A stretch of 64,000 bases of DNA from the NCBI RefSeq assembly GCF_023347255.1, contig NZ_CP094466.1, positions 2,728,001-2,792,000 of the forward strand, written 5' to 3'. Origin of the DNA: Faecalibacterium sp. I4-3-84. Lineage in GTDB: Bacteria > Bacillota > Clostridia > Oscillospirales > Ruminococcaceae. The stretch's first letter is position 1, and every line of letters begins with the position of its first letter. The translations under genes and the position numbers were made by a program. The notes beneath the pieces are model-generated. The model was given only the letters and a program-made list of their open reading frames with translations, did no database searches and was not told the DNA's origin. Of the stretch, positions 48,670 through 57,061 are shown piece after piece.

Positions 48670-50109
48670 TTAGTAGGCCACGCCCCAGTAGACCATGGCC
48701 TTGGCGGGTTTGCCGCAGCAGGGGCACACATCGCTCAGGTGTTCCTGCTCAAACGGCATGCAGCGGCTGGACAGGCCGACTTCTTCCTTCATCTTCATCT
48801 CGCAGGCAAGGTCGCCGCACCACATGGTCTTGATGTAGCCGGTGTTTGCCTTGGCCAGCTCCTTCACCTCGTCCATGGTGGTGGCAGCCCAGGTGCGCTT
48901 CTCGCGGTTGGCAAGAGCACGCTCGTACAGGTCCTTGCGCAGGGCCTCCAGCTGTGCGGGGATCGCAGTCTCCAGCTCGTCCAGAGAGACGAAGACTTTT
49001 TCGCGGGTATCGCGGCGAACCAGTACGCACTGGTTCTTTTCCAGATCCTTGGGGCCGATCTCCAGACGCAGAGGAACGCCCTTCATCTCCCACTGGGAGA
49101 ACTTCCAGCCCGGGGCATTGTCGCTGTCGTCCAGCTTCACGCGGGCATACTTGCTGATCTTCTCGGCCAGCTCGGCAGCCTTCTCGGAAACGCCGGGCTT
49201 GTGGGCTGCGATGGGCACTACGACCACCTGAATGGGGGCCACTGCCGGGGGCAGGATCAGGCCGTCGTCGTCGCCGTGGGTCATGATGATAGCGCCCACC
49301 AGACGGGTGGAAACGCCCCAGCTGGTCTGGAACGGATGATGCAGCTGGTTGTCGCGGCCGGTAAAGGTCACGTCATAAGCCTTGCTGAACTTATCGCCAA
49401 AGTAGTGGCTGGTGCCGCTCTGCAGGGCCTTGCCGTCCTTCATCATGGCCTCGATGGTATAGGTGGCCTCGGCACCGGCAAACTTTTCCTTGTCGGTCTT
49501 GCGGCCCTTCACCACGGGGATGGCCAGATCCTGCTCGCAGACATCTGCGTAGCAGTTCAGCTGCTGCTGGGTCTCAGCCTCAGCCTCGGCGGCAGTCTCG
49601 TGGATGGTGTGGCCTTCCTGCCACCAGAACTCGCGGCTGCGCAGGAAGGGGCGGGTGGTCTTTTCCCAGCGGACAACGCTGCACCACTGGTTGTACTTCA
49701 TGGGAAGCTCGCGGTAGCTGTGCAGCACGCGGGACCAGTGGTCGCAGAACATGGTTTCACTGGTGGGACGCACGGCCAGACGCTCTTCCAGCTTGTCGGA
49801 ACCGCCCATCGTGACCCACGCCACCTCCGGCGCGAAGCCATTGACCAGTTCGCCCTCCTTCTGCAGCAGGCTTTCCGGGATCAGTACGGGCATTGCCACG
49901 TTTTCATGGCCGGTGGCCTTGAAGCGGGCATCCATGTCCTTCTGGATCAGCTCCCAGATGGCCTGACCGTAGGGGCGCAGGATGATGAAACCCTTCACGC
50001 TGGAGTACTCCACCAGCTCTGCCTTCACGCAGATATCGGTGTACCACTGTGCGAAGTTCTCTTCCTGGCTGGTGATCGCCTGTACGAGCTTCTTTGAATC
50101 TTTTGCCAT
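48670..50109 (-). CDS. proS: Prolyl-tRNA synthetase (short, no editing domain)
   Basis: This 479-aa class II synthetase attaches proline to tRNA-Pro. Class II motifs are seen: motif 1 region [20 protein letters not shown] (~residues 40-59), motif 2 [20 protein letters not shown] (~148-167) and motif 3 [12 protein letters not shown] (~254-265). The anticodon-binding domain starts at QVVVVPIAA, and the C-terminal zinc-binding segment ends [18 protein letters not shown]. The length and lack of an inserted YbaK-like editing domain place it in the archaeal/eukaryal-type (ProS type 3) group found in several Firmicutes. AGGAGGAAAAAGCAAAA precedes the ATG. No T-box leader is visible upstream. Confidence 0.95.
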   Translation of the reverse strand: MAKDSKKLVQAITSQEENFAQWYTDICVKAELVEYSSVKGFIILRPYGQAIWELIQKDMDARFKATGHENVAMPVLIPESLLQKEGELVNGFAPEVAWVTMGGSDKLEERLAVRPTSETMFCDHWSRVLHSYRELPMKYNQWCSVVRWEKTTRPFLRSREFWWQEGHTIHETAAEAEAETQQQLNCYADVCEQDLAIPVVKGRKTDKEKFAGAEATYTIEAMMKDGKALQSGTSHYFGDKFSKAYDVTFTGRDNQLHHPFQTSWGVSTRLVGAIIMTHGDDDGLILPPAVAPIQVVVVPIAAHKPGVSEKAAELAEKISKYARVKLDDSDNAPGWKFSQWEMKGVPLRLEIGPKDLEKNQCVLVRRDTREKVFVSLDELETAIPAQLEALRKDLYERALANREKRTWAATTMDEVKELAKANTGYIKTMWCGDLACEMKMKEEVGLSSRCMPFEQEHLSDVCPCCGKPAKAMVYWGVAY

Positions 50110-50170
50110 TTTTGCTTTTTCCTCCTAAGGCCGTGCGCCAAACGGCTTGCGTTCCGCACGAACCATATTA

Positions 50171-50225
50171 AAAGCCCCGTCCATGCAGTGCGGCCGGGTG
50201 CCGCACCAGAAGGCGGGGCTTTTTG
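50171..50225 (-). terminator. Terminator of acpP
   Basis: AAAGCCCCG pairs with CGGGGCTTT, with an inner GTGCGG/CCGCAC hairpin and flanking T/A runs. Confidence 0.8.
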
Positions 50226-50231
50226 ACTGAA

Positions 50232-50468
50232 TCAGTTCTGCGCGTGGCTGTCCACAAAGTTTACCACATCGCCCACGGTGCGCAGGGACTCGATGGCATC
50301 GTCCGGCACCTCAATGCCAAACTCATCCTCCAGCGTCATCACCATATCCACGATATCCAGACTGTCGGCCTCAAAATCGCTCATGATGTCACTGTCCATC
50401 GTGATCTTTGCCGGGTCAACATCCAGCTGCTCCGCCAGCAATGCACGGATTTTTTCAAAAGTATCCAT
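50232..50468 (-). CDS. acpP: Acyl carrier protein
   Basis: This 78-aa acidic four-helix protein carries the phosphopantetheine attachment site in FEADSLDIVDMVM (Ser ~residue 37). It begins MDTFEKIRALLAEQL and ends DVVNFVDSHAQN, all typical of fatty-acid-synthesis AcpP. The start is the ATG at 50468 with AAAGGAG 10 bases upstream. It has its own promoter and terminator and is not linked to other fatty acid genes here, so it may be a second acyl carrier protein. Confidence 0.93.
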   Translation of the reverse strand: MDTFEKIRALLAEQLDVDPAKITMDSDIMSDFEADSLDIVDMVMTLEDEFGIEVPDDAIESLRTVGDVVNFVDSHAQN

Positions 50469-50592
50469 TCCTGTGGTCTCCTTTTTGCAGTTGTTTTGCC
50501 TGTTCTGTACACCGGTGCCGTGCGTGCGGCTGCCGTGACGGATGCACCCGCAGATGCTGCGCGGCCCCGGACTGTACAAAACTCTCTCTTTT

Positions 50593-50621
50593 TTTATATC
50601 CCATGCCATGCGTATTGTCAA
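50593..50621 (-). promoter_or_regulatory. Promoter of acpP
   Basis: Minus strand: TTGACA (50616-50621), 17-bp spacer, TATAAA (50593-50598). The leader is about 115 bases. Confidence 0.78.
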
Positions 50622-50682
50622 GCCCTGTTTTCCATTCTGACAGATTCCTTTGCGAAAAATTGCCGGAAAGGTGCATTTTCGC

Positions 50683-50711
50683 TTGACAGGAGCGCCCCGG
50701 TTTCTTATCAT
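50683..50711 (+). promoter_or_regulatory. Promoter of dapF
   Basis: TTGACA (50683-50688), 17-bp spacer, TATCAT (50706-50711), 57 bases before the dapF start and divergent from acpP. Confidence 0.78.
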
Positions 50712-50767
50712 TATAGAGTAGCGAGTTTATAGGGACTGACCACAAGTCCCATGAAGGAGTTTTGAGC

Positions 50768-51607
50768 ATGAAGCTTTCATTTACCAAAATGCAGGGCTGC
50801 GCTAACGATTATATTTATCTGGACTGCCGCAAAAGCGGTGTGCCGGAGAACATTGCAGCCCTTTCCGAAAAATTGTCCCGGCGGCATTTTTCCATTGGTG
50901 CGGACGGCATCATCTGCATCTGTGCTGCGCAGACGGCGGGTGCGGACGGCATGATGCGCATCTTCAACGCCGATGGCAGCGAGGGCAGGATGTGCGGCAA
51001 CGGCATCCGCTGTGTGGCTGAATGGCTGTACACCCACGGCATTGCCAAAGAGACCCTTGCCATTGATACCCTCAGCGGCCTGAAGACCGTCACCCACAAG
51101 GGTGCGGGCCTGTGGCAGGTGGAGATGGGCGCTTACAGTGCCATGCCTGCCAGCCTGCCTGCTGTGAACATGGGCGAAGAACCGCTTGTGGACAAAGAAC
51201 TGACCGTGGATGGCAAAACGTGGCATGTGACCTGCATCAGTGTGGGCAACCCCCACTGTGTGACCGTGGTGGAGGATGTGGACAGCCTGAAGCTGGAAGA
51301 GATCGGCCCGGCCTTTGAGCACCACGCAAACTTCCCGGAGCGCATCAACACCGAGTTCGTGCAGGTGGTGGATCCCACCCACCTGAAGATGCGGGTGTGG
51401 GAGCGCGGCAGCGGCGAGACATGGGCCTGCGGCACCGGCACCTGCGCCACCGTGGCGGCCCTGACCGAGCTTGGCATCTGCCCAGCAGGCGAGGACATCC
51501 ATGTGCAGCTGCGCGGCGGTGTGCTGACCATCCGGGTATTGCCCGGCAGACAGCTGCTGATGACCGGCGCCGCCGAGACCGTGTGCGAAGGCACGACGGA
51601 AGTGTAA
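50768..51607 (+). CDS. dapF: Diaminopimelate epimerase
   Basis: This 279-aa enzyme converts LL- to meso-diaminopimelate, the last step before lysine and peptidoglycan cross-linking. Both catalytic Cys motifs are present: GRMCGNGIRC (~residues 75-84) and WACGTGTCA (~220-228). The N-terminus MKLSFTKMQGCANDYIYLD aligns with the family's FTKMQGxGNDF, with Ala-Asn-Asp replacing Gly-Asn-Asp. AAGGAG lies 9 bases upstream of the ATG. It is followed by dapL, with a palindromic repeat between them, so both steps of the DapL route are side by side. Confidence 0.95.
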   Translation: MKLSFTKMQGCANDYIYLDCRKSGVPENIAALSEKLSRRHFSIGADGIICICAAQTAGADGMMRIFNADGSEGRMCGNGIRCVAEWLYTHGIAKETLAIDTLSGLKTVTHKGAGLWQVEMGAYSAMPASLPAVNMGEEPLVDKELTVDGKTWHVTCISVGNPHCVTVVEDVDSLKLEEIGPAFEHHANFPERINTEFVQVVDPTHLKMRVWERGSGETWACGTGTCATVAALTELGICPAGEDIHVQLRGGVLTIRVLPGRQLLMTGAAETVCEGTTEV

Positions 51608-51617
51608 GAAAAACGAG

Positions 51618-51758
51618 AACCCTCTCAGTCGCCTGACGGCGACAGCTCTCCCGAAGGGCGAGCTTTTCCACATCAAGAGGAAAAGTTTTTCTTCACAAAA
51701 AAAAGCTCCCCCACTCGGGGGAGCTGGCATCGAGCGGACGCGAGATGACTGAGAGGGT
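51618..51758. repeat. MITE-like palindromic repeat, copy C, between dapF and dapL
   Basis: The terminal arms ACCCTCTCAGTC/GACTGAGAGGGT enclose CGCCTGACGGCG, AGCTCTCCC...GGGCGAGCT and AGCTCCCCC/GGGGGAGCT hairpins. It is inserted within a probable operon 10 bases after the dapF stop. Confidence 0.82.
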
Positions 51759-51789
51759 CATACCAAAACAGAATCGAGGGAAAGTAACC

Positions 51790-52977
51790 ATGAAGATGAA
51801 CAAGCATTACAACGAGCTGAAGGCAAGCTACCTGTTTGTGGACATTGCCCACAAGGTGGCCGCTTATCAGGAGGCACACCCGGAGAAGGAGATCATCCGT
51901 CTGGGCATTGGCGATGTGACCCAGCCGCTGGCAAAGTGTGTGGTCAAGGCCATGCACGATGCAGCCGATGAGATGGGCACCAAGGAAGGCTTCCACGGCT
52001 ATGGCCCGGAGCAGGGCTACCCCTTCCTCAAGCAGGCCATTCAGGGCTACTATGCAGGCCGCGGCACCCAGCTGGCAGAGGATGAAATTTTCATCTCTGA
52101 TGGTGCAAAGAGCGATCTGGCCAACGTACTGGGCCTGTTCGATGTGGACAACACCGTGCTGGTGCCGGACCCCGTTTATCCCACCTACGTGGACGATAAC
52201 GTGACCGATGGCCGCAAGATCATCTACAGCCGCACCAGTCAGGAGAACGGCTTCCTGGGAATGCCGGATGAGAATGTGAAGGCTGACATCATCTATATCT
52301 GCAGCCCCAATAACCCCACCGGTGCCGCCTACACCCGCGACCAGCTCAAGGCATGGGTGGACTACGCCAAGAAGAACGATGCCATCATCCTGTACGATGC
52401 TGCATACGAGTGCTTCATCTCCGACGAGAACCTCGCCCGCAGCATCTTTGAGATCGAGGGTGCACGGGAGTGTGCCATTGAAATTTGCTCCTTCTCCAAG
52501 ATCGCAGGCTTCACCGGCACCCGCTGTGGCTACACTGTGGTGCCCAAGGAGCTGGAGCGCGAGGGAATGAACATCAATAAGCTGTGGCTGCGCCGCCAGA
52601 CCACCAAGTTCAACGGTGTGCCCTATGTGGTGCAGCGCGCTGCCGCTGCGGTGTTCACCGAGAGCGGCATGGCTGAGATCCAGCAGAATTTGGACTACTA
52701 CCGCAAGAATGCCAAGGTCATCGCGGACGCTCTGGACGAGTGCGGCGTGTGGTACTGCGGCGGCAAGAACAGCCCCTACATCTGGCTGCGCTGCCCCGGT
52801 AACATGAAGAGCTGGGAGTTCTTCGACTGGCTGCTGGAAAACTGCGGCGTGGTCGGTACCCCGGGCGTGGGCTTCGGCGAGTGCGGCGAGGGCTACTTCC
52901 GCCTGACCGCTTTCGGTGACGCCGAAAAGACCAAGATGGCCGCCGAGCGCATCAAGACCGCCATCAAGGCACTGTAA
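51790..52977 (+). CDS. dapL: LL-diaminopimelate aminotransferase
   Basis: This 395-aa PLP enzyme converts tetrahydrodipicolinate directly to LL-DAP, bypassing the succinylase/acetylase steps. Features: IIRLGIGDVTQPLAKCVVKAM (~residues 36-56), FHGYGPEQGYPFLKQAI (~69-85), SDGAKSD, CSPNNPTGAAYTRDQLKAWVDYA and the PLP lysine in CSFSKIAGFTGTRCGY (~residue 237). GVPYVVQRAAAAVF and the terminal GYFRLTAFG follow. The start MKMNKHYNELK has GAGGGAAAG 6 bases upstream. The enzyme is characteristic of many Clostridia. It is downstream of dapF and ends at a strong terminator. Confidence 0.95.
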   Translation: MKMNKHYNELKASYLFVDIAHKVAAYQEAHPEKEIIRLGIGDVTQPLAKCVVKAMHDAADEMGTKEGFHGYGPEQGYPFLKQAIQGYYAGRGTQLAEDEIFISDGAKSDLANVLGLFDVDNTVLVPDPVYPTYVDDNVTDGRKIIYSRTSQENGFLGMPDENVKADIIYICSPNNPTGAAYTRDQLKAWVDYAKKNDAIILYDAAYECFISDENLARSIFEIEGARECAIEICSFSKIAGFTGTRCGYTVVPKELEREGMNINKLWLRRQTTKFNGVPYVVQRAAAAVFTESGMAEIQQNLDYYRKNAKVIADALDECGVWYCGGKNSPYIWLRCPGNMKSWEFFDWLLENCGVVGTPGVGFGECGEGYFRLTAFGDAEKTKMAAERIKTAIKAL

Positions 52978-52982
52978 AACCT

Positions 52983-53027
52983 AAAAAATGCACCTGCTGT
53001 CCGTTTTGGACGGCGGGTGTATTTTTT
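52983..53027 (+). terminator. Terminator of dapL
   Basis: AAAAAAT-G-CACC...GTCC pairs with GGAC...GGTG-T-ATTTTTT around a TTTT loop. Confidence 0.85.
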
Positions 53028-53037
53028 GCGCATTCTC

Positions 53038-53077
53038 TTGACAAATCCGTATCTATTGTATATACTGTTCATATACA
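53038..53077 (+). promoter_or_regulatory. Promoter and operator of the GntR-ABC operon
   Basis: TTGACA (53038-53043), 17-bp spacer, TATACT (53061-53066). The palindrome TGTATAT (53057-53063) / ATATACA (53071-53077) covers the -10 element; YtrA-type regulators bind such sites and repress their own operon. Confidence 0.78.
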
Positions 53078-53107
53078 GATAAAACGCAAGAGCCAAAGGA
53101 GCAGCCG

Positions 53108-53479
53108 ATGGAACTGTTTATCAACAACAAAAGCGGCGCGCCTATCTATGACCAGATCTACAACCAGATCAAGCAGCAGATCATCAGCGGGGCTTTGCAG
53201 CCGGACGAGGCCATGCCCTCCATCCGGGGGCTGGCACGGGATCTGCGCATCAGCGTCATTACCACCAAGCGCGCCTACGATGAACTGGAAAAAGAGGGCT
53301 TCCTTTACGCAGTACCGGCAAAGGGCTTTTTTGTAGCCCCTAAAAACACCGAGCTGCTGCGGGAAGAGAACCTGAAAAAAATTGAAGCGCACCTTACCGA
53401 AGCTGTGAAGCTGTCCGCATCCTGCGGGCTGAGCAGGGAAGAGCTGCGGGAGATGCTGGAACTGCTGTGGGAGGGCTGA
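53108..53479 (+). CDS. GntR-family (YtrA-type) regulator
   Basis: This 123-aa protein has the winged helix IYDQIYNQIKQQIISGALQPDEAMPSIRGLARDLRISVITTKRAYDELEKEGFLYAVPAKGFFV (~residues 11-77, recognition helix around RISVITTKRAYDELE). A short helical tail, not a large effector domain, follows, which defines the YtrA subgroup. It is the first gene of an operon with an ABC ATPase, a permease and a small membrane protein, and probably represses the operon until envelope or antibiotic stress relieves it. Confidence 0.92.
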   Translation: MELFINNKSGAPIYDQIYNQIKQQIISGALQPDEAMPSIRGLARDLRISVITTKRAYDELEKEGFLYAVPAKGFFVAPKNTELLREENLKKIEAHLTEAVKLSASCGLSREELREMLELLWEG

Positions 53480-53481
53480 AC

Positions 53482-54327
53482 ATGAACGCACTGGAACTGC
53501 GGGGACTTACAAAGCACTATAAGGACTTTACCCTCGGACCGCTGGATCTGACACTGCCCGGCGGCACCATCTGCGGCCTGATCGGCGAGAACGGCGCAGG
53601 CAAAAGCACCACCATCAAATTGATTCTGGACATGCTGCAGAAGGACGGCGGTACCGTGACCATTTTGGGCAGGGACAACCGCACCGACCTTGTACACACA
53701 AAGGAAGAAATCGGTGTGGTTCTGGGCAGCGAGGGTATCCCCCTGTGCCTGAACGCAGTGCAGGCAGGCAAGGTGATGGCGGGCATCTACCACAATTGGG
53801 ATGCCGCTGCCTACACAGAATTTTGCCAAAAATTTGAGCTGCCGGAAAAGAAAAAGTATAAGGACTACTCCGCTGGAATGCAGAGGAAGCTGTGCATTGC
53901 TGTGGCGCTGGCGCACCACCCCAAGCTGCTGCTGTTGGACGAAGCCACCAACGGGCTGGACCCGGTGGTGCGGGACGAGGTGACCGACCTGCTGCTGAAC
54001 TTTGCCCGGGACGAAAACCACTCCATCCTTATCTCCTCCCACATCGTCAGCGACTTGGAAAAGCTGTGCGATACCATCGCCTTCCTGCACAAGGGCAGAC
54101 TGCTGCTCTGTGAGGAAAAGGACGCCTTGCGGGAGGAATACGCCCTGTGGCATGGCACGGCGGCGCAGCTGGCGGCACTGGATACGCGGGTGTACGGCAA
54201 GCGGGTCACCCCCTACGGAGTCGAGGCGCTTGTGCGCCGGGATGCAATGCACGCCGGGGCAGAGCTTACCCCGGTAAGCATTGAGGAGCTGTTTGTGCTG
54301 ATGGTGAAAGGGGAGAATGTACAATGA
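53482..54327 (+). CDS. ABC transporter ATP-binding protein
   Basis: This 281-aa ATPase has Walker A GENGAGKSTT (~residue 36), the signature YSAGMQRKLCIAVAL (~residue 132; degenerate SAGMQ for LSGGQ, common in this group), and Walker B LLLLDEATNGLDP (~residue 152) with the H-loop SSHIVSDLEKL. The start MNALELRG is chosen, 2 bases after the GntR stop, where ABC homology begins. The C-terminal ~60 residues form the usual extra domain. It powers the following permease; the substrate is unknown. Confidence 0.93.
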   Translation: MNALELRGLTKHYKDFTLGPLDLTLPGGTICGLIGENGAGKSTTIKLILDMLQKDGGTVTILGRDNRTDLVHTKEEIGVVLGSEGIPLCLNAVQAGKVMAGIYHNWDAAAYTEFCQKFELPEKKKYKDYSAGMQRKLCIAVALAHHPKLLLLDEATNGLDPVVRDEVTDLLLNFARDENHSILISSHIVSDLEKLCDTIAFLHKGRLLLCEEKDALREEYALWHGTAAQLAALDTRVYGKRVTPYGVEALVRRDAMHAGAELTPVSIEELFVLMVKGENVQ

Positions 54328-54968
54328 GAGGCTTGCTGTTAAAGGACGCATATCAGGCATGGTATTACGCAAAAATGGTCGTTGTGGCAACTGTAGTCAT
54401 GATGGGTGCGGGCGTGATCTCGATGATGAACGGGGCCAATTTCTTCATTGTCTATGCGGGCTTTTTGCTGGGTATGATGCCCATGACACTGCTGGCATAC
54501 GACCAAACCAGCAATTTCAACGAATACAGTGCCGCGCTTCCGGCCACAAAAGAGCAGCTGGTGGGGTGTAAATACATTGTTGGTCTGTGCGGGCTGGTGC
54601 TGGCAGAGGTATTTGCTGCCGCGGCGCTTGGCGTGGCACAGCTGCACTGGGTAGCCGTGGATAGTGCGCTCGTGATCTCTACGCTGGTGCAGGTGGGCAT
54701 GACCACCCTGCTCAGCAGCACCATCCTGCTGCCGCTGAGCTACCGCTTCGGCTACGAAAAGGCAAAGGTCGTGTTCTATTTCATAGTTGGTGCGCTCGCG
54801 GCCCTGATGGGCTTTTCCGTGGCCGCAAACGAGGACGGTATTGTGAGAAACCTTCTTCCGCAGAGCATCTCGTCGCTGGGGCTGCTGGGTATTGCGGTGG
54901 CGGCTCTGACGCTGTATGCTCTCTCGTGGCGGCTGTCTGTTGCATGGTACGGAAAGGCGGAGCAGTAA
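54324..54968 (+). CDS. ABC-2-type transporter permease
   Basis: This 214-aa hydrophobic protein is predicted to have six membrane segments: MVVVATVVMMGAGVI, FFIVYAGFLLGMMPMTLLAY, IVGLCGLVLAEVFAAAALGVA, VGMTTLLSSTILLPLSYRF, VVFYFIVGALAALMGFSVAA, and GIAVAALTLYALSWRLSVAW. It begins MRGLLLKDAYQAW, as do other ABC-2 permeases of YtrA-controlled operons. Its ATG overlaps the ATPase stop (ATGA), a sign of translational coupling. Confidence 0.9.
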   Translation: MRGLLLKDAYQAWYYAKMVVVATVVMMGAGVISMMNGANFFIVYAGFLLGMMPMTLLAYDQTSNFNEYSAALPATKEQLVGCKYIVGLCGLVLAEVFAAAALGVAQLHWVAVDSALVISTLVQVGMTTLLSSTILLPLSYRFGYEKAKVVFYFIVGALAALMGFSVAANEDGIVRNLLPQSISSLGLLGIAVAALTLYALSWRLSVAWYGKAEQ

Positions 54969-54969
54969 A

Positions 54970-55128
54970 ATGAAGAAAAGTCAGATCGCGGGTATCCTGT
55001 TCGGCGTTGCCATGGGCGTTTTGTTCAGCGTGTCGATGGGGACAGTGGGTTTTGTGCTGGGCGCCAGCTTTGCAATTCTGGGCATGGTGATGTTCAAAGG
55101 ATTGGATGACCCACAGGATAAAAAGTGA
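54970..55128 (+). CDS. Small membrane protein of the GntR-ABC operon
   Basis: This 52-aa protein starts 1 base after the permease stop (GGCGGAGCAGTAAAATG). It contains KKSQIAGILFGVAMGVLFSVS and TVGFVLGASFAILGMVMF, two membrane helices, and a short charged tail. Such small proteins are common ends of YtrA-type operons. Function unknown. Confidence 0.65.
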   Translation: MKKSQIAGILFGVAMGVLFSVSMGTVGFVLGASFAILGMVMFKGLDDPQDKK

Positions 55129-55141
55129 GCTGTAAAAAAGA

Positions 55142-55183
55142 GCGCCGCCCCTGCAGGAGAAGCTTCTCCGGTAAGGGCGGCGC
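55142..55183. terminator. Bidirectional terminator
   Basis: GCGCCGCCC pairs with GGGCGGCGC around the inner palindrome GGAGAAGCTTCTCC. Confidence 0.8.
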
Positions 55184-55187
55184 GTAT

Positions 55188-55427
55188 TTATTTCTTGGAC
55201 TTTTCGGCGGTTTTCTGTGTGGCTTCCAGTTCCTCCACCCGCTTTTGCAGAGCGGTGATCTTGTCGTCCATTTTCAGGAACGTCCACACCAGAACAGCCA
55301 GCACCACCGCAGGCGGAACGACCATCCACAGGGACTGCTGGCACCAGAGCAGCAACGAATAGCCGCCGAACACGGTAAAGAGGAATACGGCAAACAGGCT
55401 TGCAGCCAGTACAGCAAAAAATCCCAT
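55188..55427 (-). CDS. Small two-helix membrane protein with coiled-coil tail
   Basis: This 79-aa protein has two hydrophobic segments (FFAVLAASLFAVFLFTVFGG; MVVPPAVVLAVLVWTFL) and a short heptad tail KITALQKRVEELEATQK. There is no family I can name. It follows the YhcH gene by 19 bases on the same strand, so it is probably co-transcribed. Confidence 0.6.
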   Translation of the reverse strand: MGFFAVLAASLFAVFLFTVFGGYSLLLWCQQSLWMVVPPAVVLAVLVWTFLKMDDKITALQKRVEELEATQKTAEKSKK

Positions 55428-55446
55428 ATAAATGCCCTCTCTCGGC

Positions 55447-55926
55447 TTATTTCTCGGTCTCGTCCTCTTCGTCCGGGTCCAGCTCGATGCTGAACACGGC
55501 TTTCTTCAGTTTGCCGCAGCCCTGCGCCTTCAGGCCGGATTTATAGGGCTCTCCGGCCAGATACAGGGCAAACCGCCCCTCGCACAGCATTCCGGCAATG
55601 CTGGTGCCTGCGGTACCCACGGTGGTGTCGGTGGCTTCGTCGGTGGGCTTTGTCGGGGTCAGCTCAGCAAGGCTCACCTCAAACAGCTCGCTGCCGTCCA
55701 GATCGGTCTCCAGCGTGATGTGGTTGTCGTGGCGCTGGAACAGCGCTTTATCGGAAGTCAGCGGTGTGACGGTGCTCACAGTGACCACAGCCTTTTCGCC
55801 GTCGATGCGGGTGCGTCCGGCGGGCAGGGTGGTGATGTCCCGCGCCATGATATACTCAATGACGGTGTCGAGGTTGTCGCTCACGCCCAGATAGTTGGGC
55901 AGGTTGTTCAGGGTATCGTAGATCAT
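55447..55926 (-). CDS. YhcH/YjgK/YiaL-family protein
   Basis: This 159-aa protein begins MIYDTLNNLPNYLGVSDNLDTVIEYI, then ITTLPAGRTRIDGEKAVVTVS (~residues 31-51), the signature of the cupin-like YhcH/YiaL family linked to sugar-acid and sialic acid use. FALYLAGEPYKSG lies in the C-terminal half, followed by an acidic end DPDEEDETEK. The usual metal-binding HxxxxDIH-like motif appears reduced to HDNHITLE. The start MIYDT has GGAGGAG 8 bases upstream. Catalytic activity is unknown. Confidence 0.8.
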   Translation of the reverse strand: MIYDTLNNLPNYLGVSDNLDTVIEYIMARDITTLPAGRTRIDGEKAVVTVSTVTPLTSDKALFQRHDNHITLETDLDGSELFEVSLAELTPTKPTDEATDTTVGTAGTSIAGMLCEGRFALYLAGEPYKSGLKAQGCGKLKKAVFSIELDPDEEDETEK

Positions 55927-55948
55927 AGTGGTGCTCCTCCACAAGCGG

Positions 55949-56083
55949 CCTCGCCCTCTCAGTCACGTTCCGTGACACCTCTCCCAAAGGGAGAGGCTTT
56001 GGCAAAACCGGAGACTTTATCATTCTGCCAAGGGCTCCCACTTTGGGGGAGCTGTCGAACGAAGTGAGACTGAGAGGGCGAGG
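55949..56083. repeat. MITE-like palindromic repeat, copy D
   Basis: Perfect 16-bp terminal arms CCTCGCCCTCTCAGTC (55949-55964) and GACTGAGAGGGCGAGG (56068-56083) enclose CACGTTCCGTG, CCTCTCCC/GGGAGAGG and AGCTCC-type hairpins. It lies between the yhcH-like start and the stomatin stop. Confidence 0.85.
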
Positions 56084-56105
56084 AAGCTGTCCTTTATAAA
56101 ATTCT

Positions 56106-57011
56106 TTATTCTGCGTCCTTCGGGTCGGTCATCAGCTCTTTGATGCTGGGCACCACGCCGCCCAGATTCTGAAGCTCCGAAGGAATGATGATCTTGGTTG
56201 CCTTGCCGTTGGCGACCTTGGCCAGAGCTTCCAGACTGCGGATGGCCAGAACCTTATCGCTGGGCATGGCCTCGTTCAGCAGGCGGATGGCATCGGCGTT
56301 GGCCTTCTGCACGGCCAGAATGGCCTGTGCTTCGCCCTCGGCTTCCAGAATGCGCTGCTGCTTCACAGCATCCGCGCGCAGGATGGCGGCTTCCTTTTCG
56401 CCCTCAGCGGCGGTAATGGCGGCCTGCTTTTCACCGTCGGCTTTCAGGATGACGGCGCGTTTCTCGCGCTCAGCCTTCATCTGTTTCTCCATGGCTTCCT
56501 GAATTTCACGCGGCGGGATGATGTTCTTCACCTCCACGCGGTTCACCTTGATGCCCCACTTGTCGGTGGCTTCGTCCAGGATGGCGGTGATCTTGCCGTT
56601 GATGACATCGCGGCTGGTCAGGGTGTGGTCCAGCTCCATTTCGCCGATGATGTTGCGCAGGGTGGTGGCGGACAGGCTTTCGATTGCCGCAATGGGCTGG
56701 TTGACACCGTAGGTGTAGAGCTTGGCATCCATCACCTGAAAGAACACCACAGTATCGATTTGCATGGTAACGTTATCGCGGGTGATGACCGGCTGAGGGG
56801 GAAAGTCTGCCACCTGCTCCTTCAGGCTCACCTTTTTGGCGATGCGCTCGATGAAGGGAATCTTAATGTGCAGGCCTGCCGACCATGTGTCGGAGTAGCT
56901 GCCCAGCCGCTCAACGACATACACCTTGGACTGGGGCACGATGACGATATTGGTGATGATCACCAGCAGGACGACAAAGACCAGCGCGAGGATCAGAAAA
57001 AACATGACCAT
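56106..57011 (-). CDS. Stomatin/prohibitin-like (SPFH, Band 7) membrane protein
   Basis: This 301-aa protein has an N-terminal transmembrane helix (FFLILALVFVVLLVIITNIVIV), an SPFH domain (VVERLGSYSDTWSAGLHIKIPFIERIAKKVSLKEQVADFPPQP, ~residues 32-75) and GTAVFFQVMDA-like strands. After it runs a long Ala/Glu/Lys-rich coiled coil (~190-260; EKQAAITAAEGEKEAAILRA). The pair with the downstream-acting NfeD gene, 50 bases upstream on the same strand, is the standard partner arrangement for lipid-raft-like membrane organisation. The C-terminal part varies with the family. Confidence 0.92.
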   Translation of the reverse strand: MVMFFLILALVFVVLLVIITNIVIVPQSKVYVVERLGSYSDTWSAGLHIKIPFIERIAKKVSLKEQVADFPPQPVITRDNVTMQIDTVVFFQVMDAKLYTYGVNQPIAAIESLSATTLRNIIGEMELDHTLTSRDVINGKITAILDEATDKWGIKVNRVEVKNIIPPREIQEAMEKQMKAEREKRAVILKADGEKQAAITAAEGEKEAAILRADAVKQQRILEAEGEAQAILAVQKANADAIRLLNEAMPSDKVLAIRSLEALAKVANGKATKIIIPSELQNLGGVVPSIKELMTDPKDAE

Positions 57012-57061
57012 AGTGGTTCTCCTTTTTCAGATGGGTGCAACGTTTCAGCGCAGAACGCAGA

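Noticed and set aside
50110-50231. T-box leader for proS
   Set aside because: The gap is only about 120 bases and holds the acpP terminator; no T-box sequence or specifier stem is seen.
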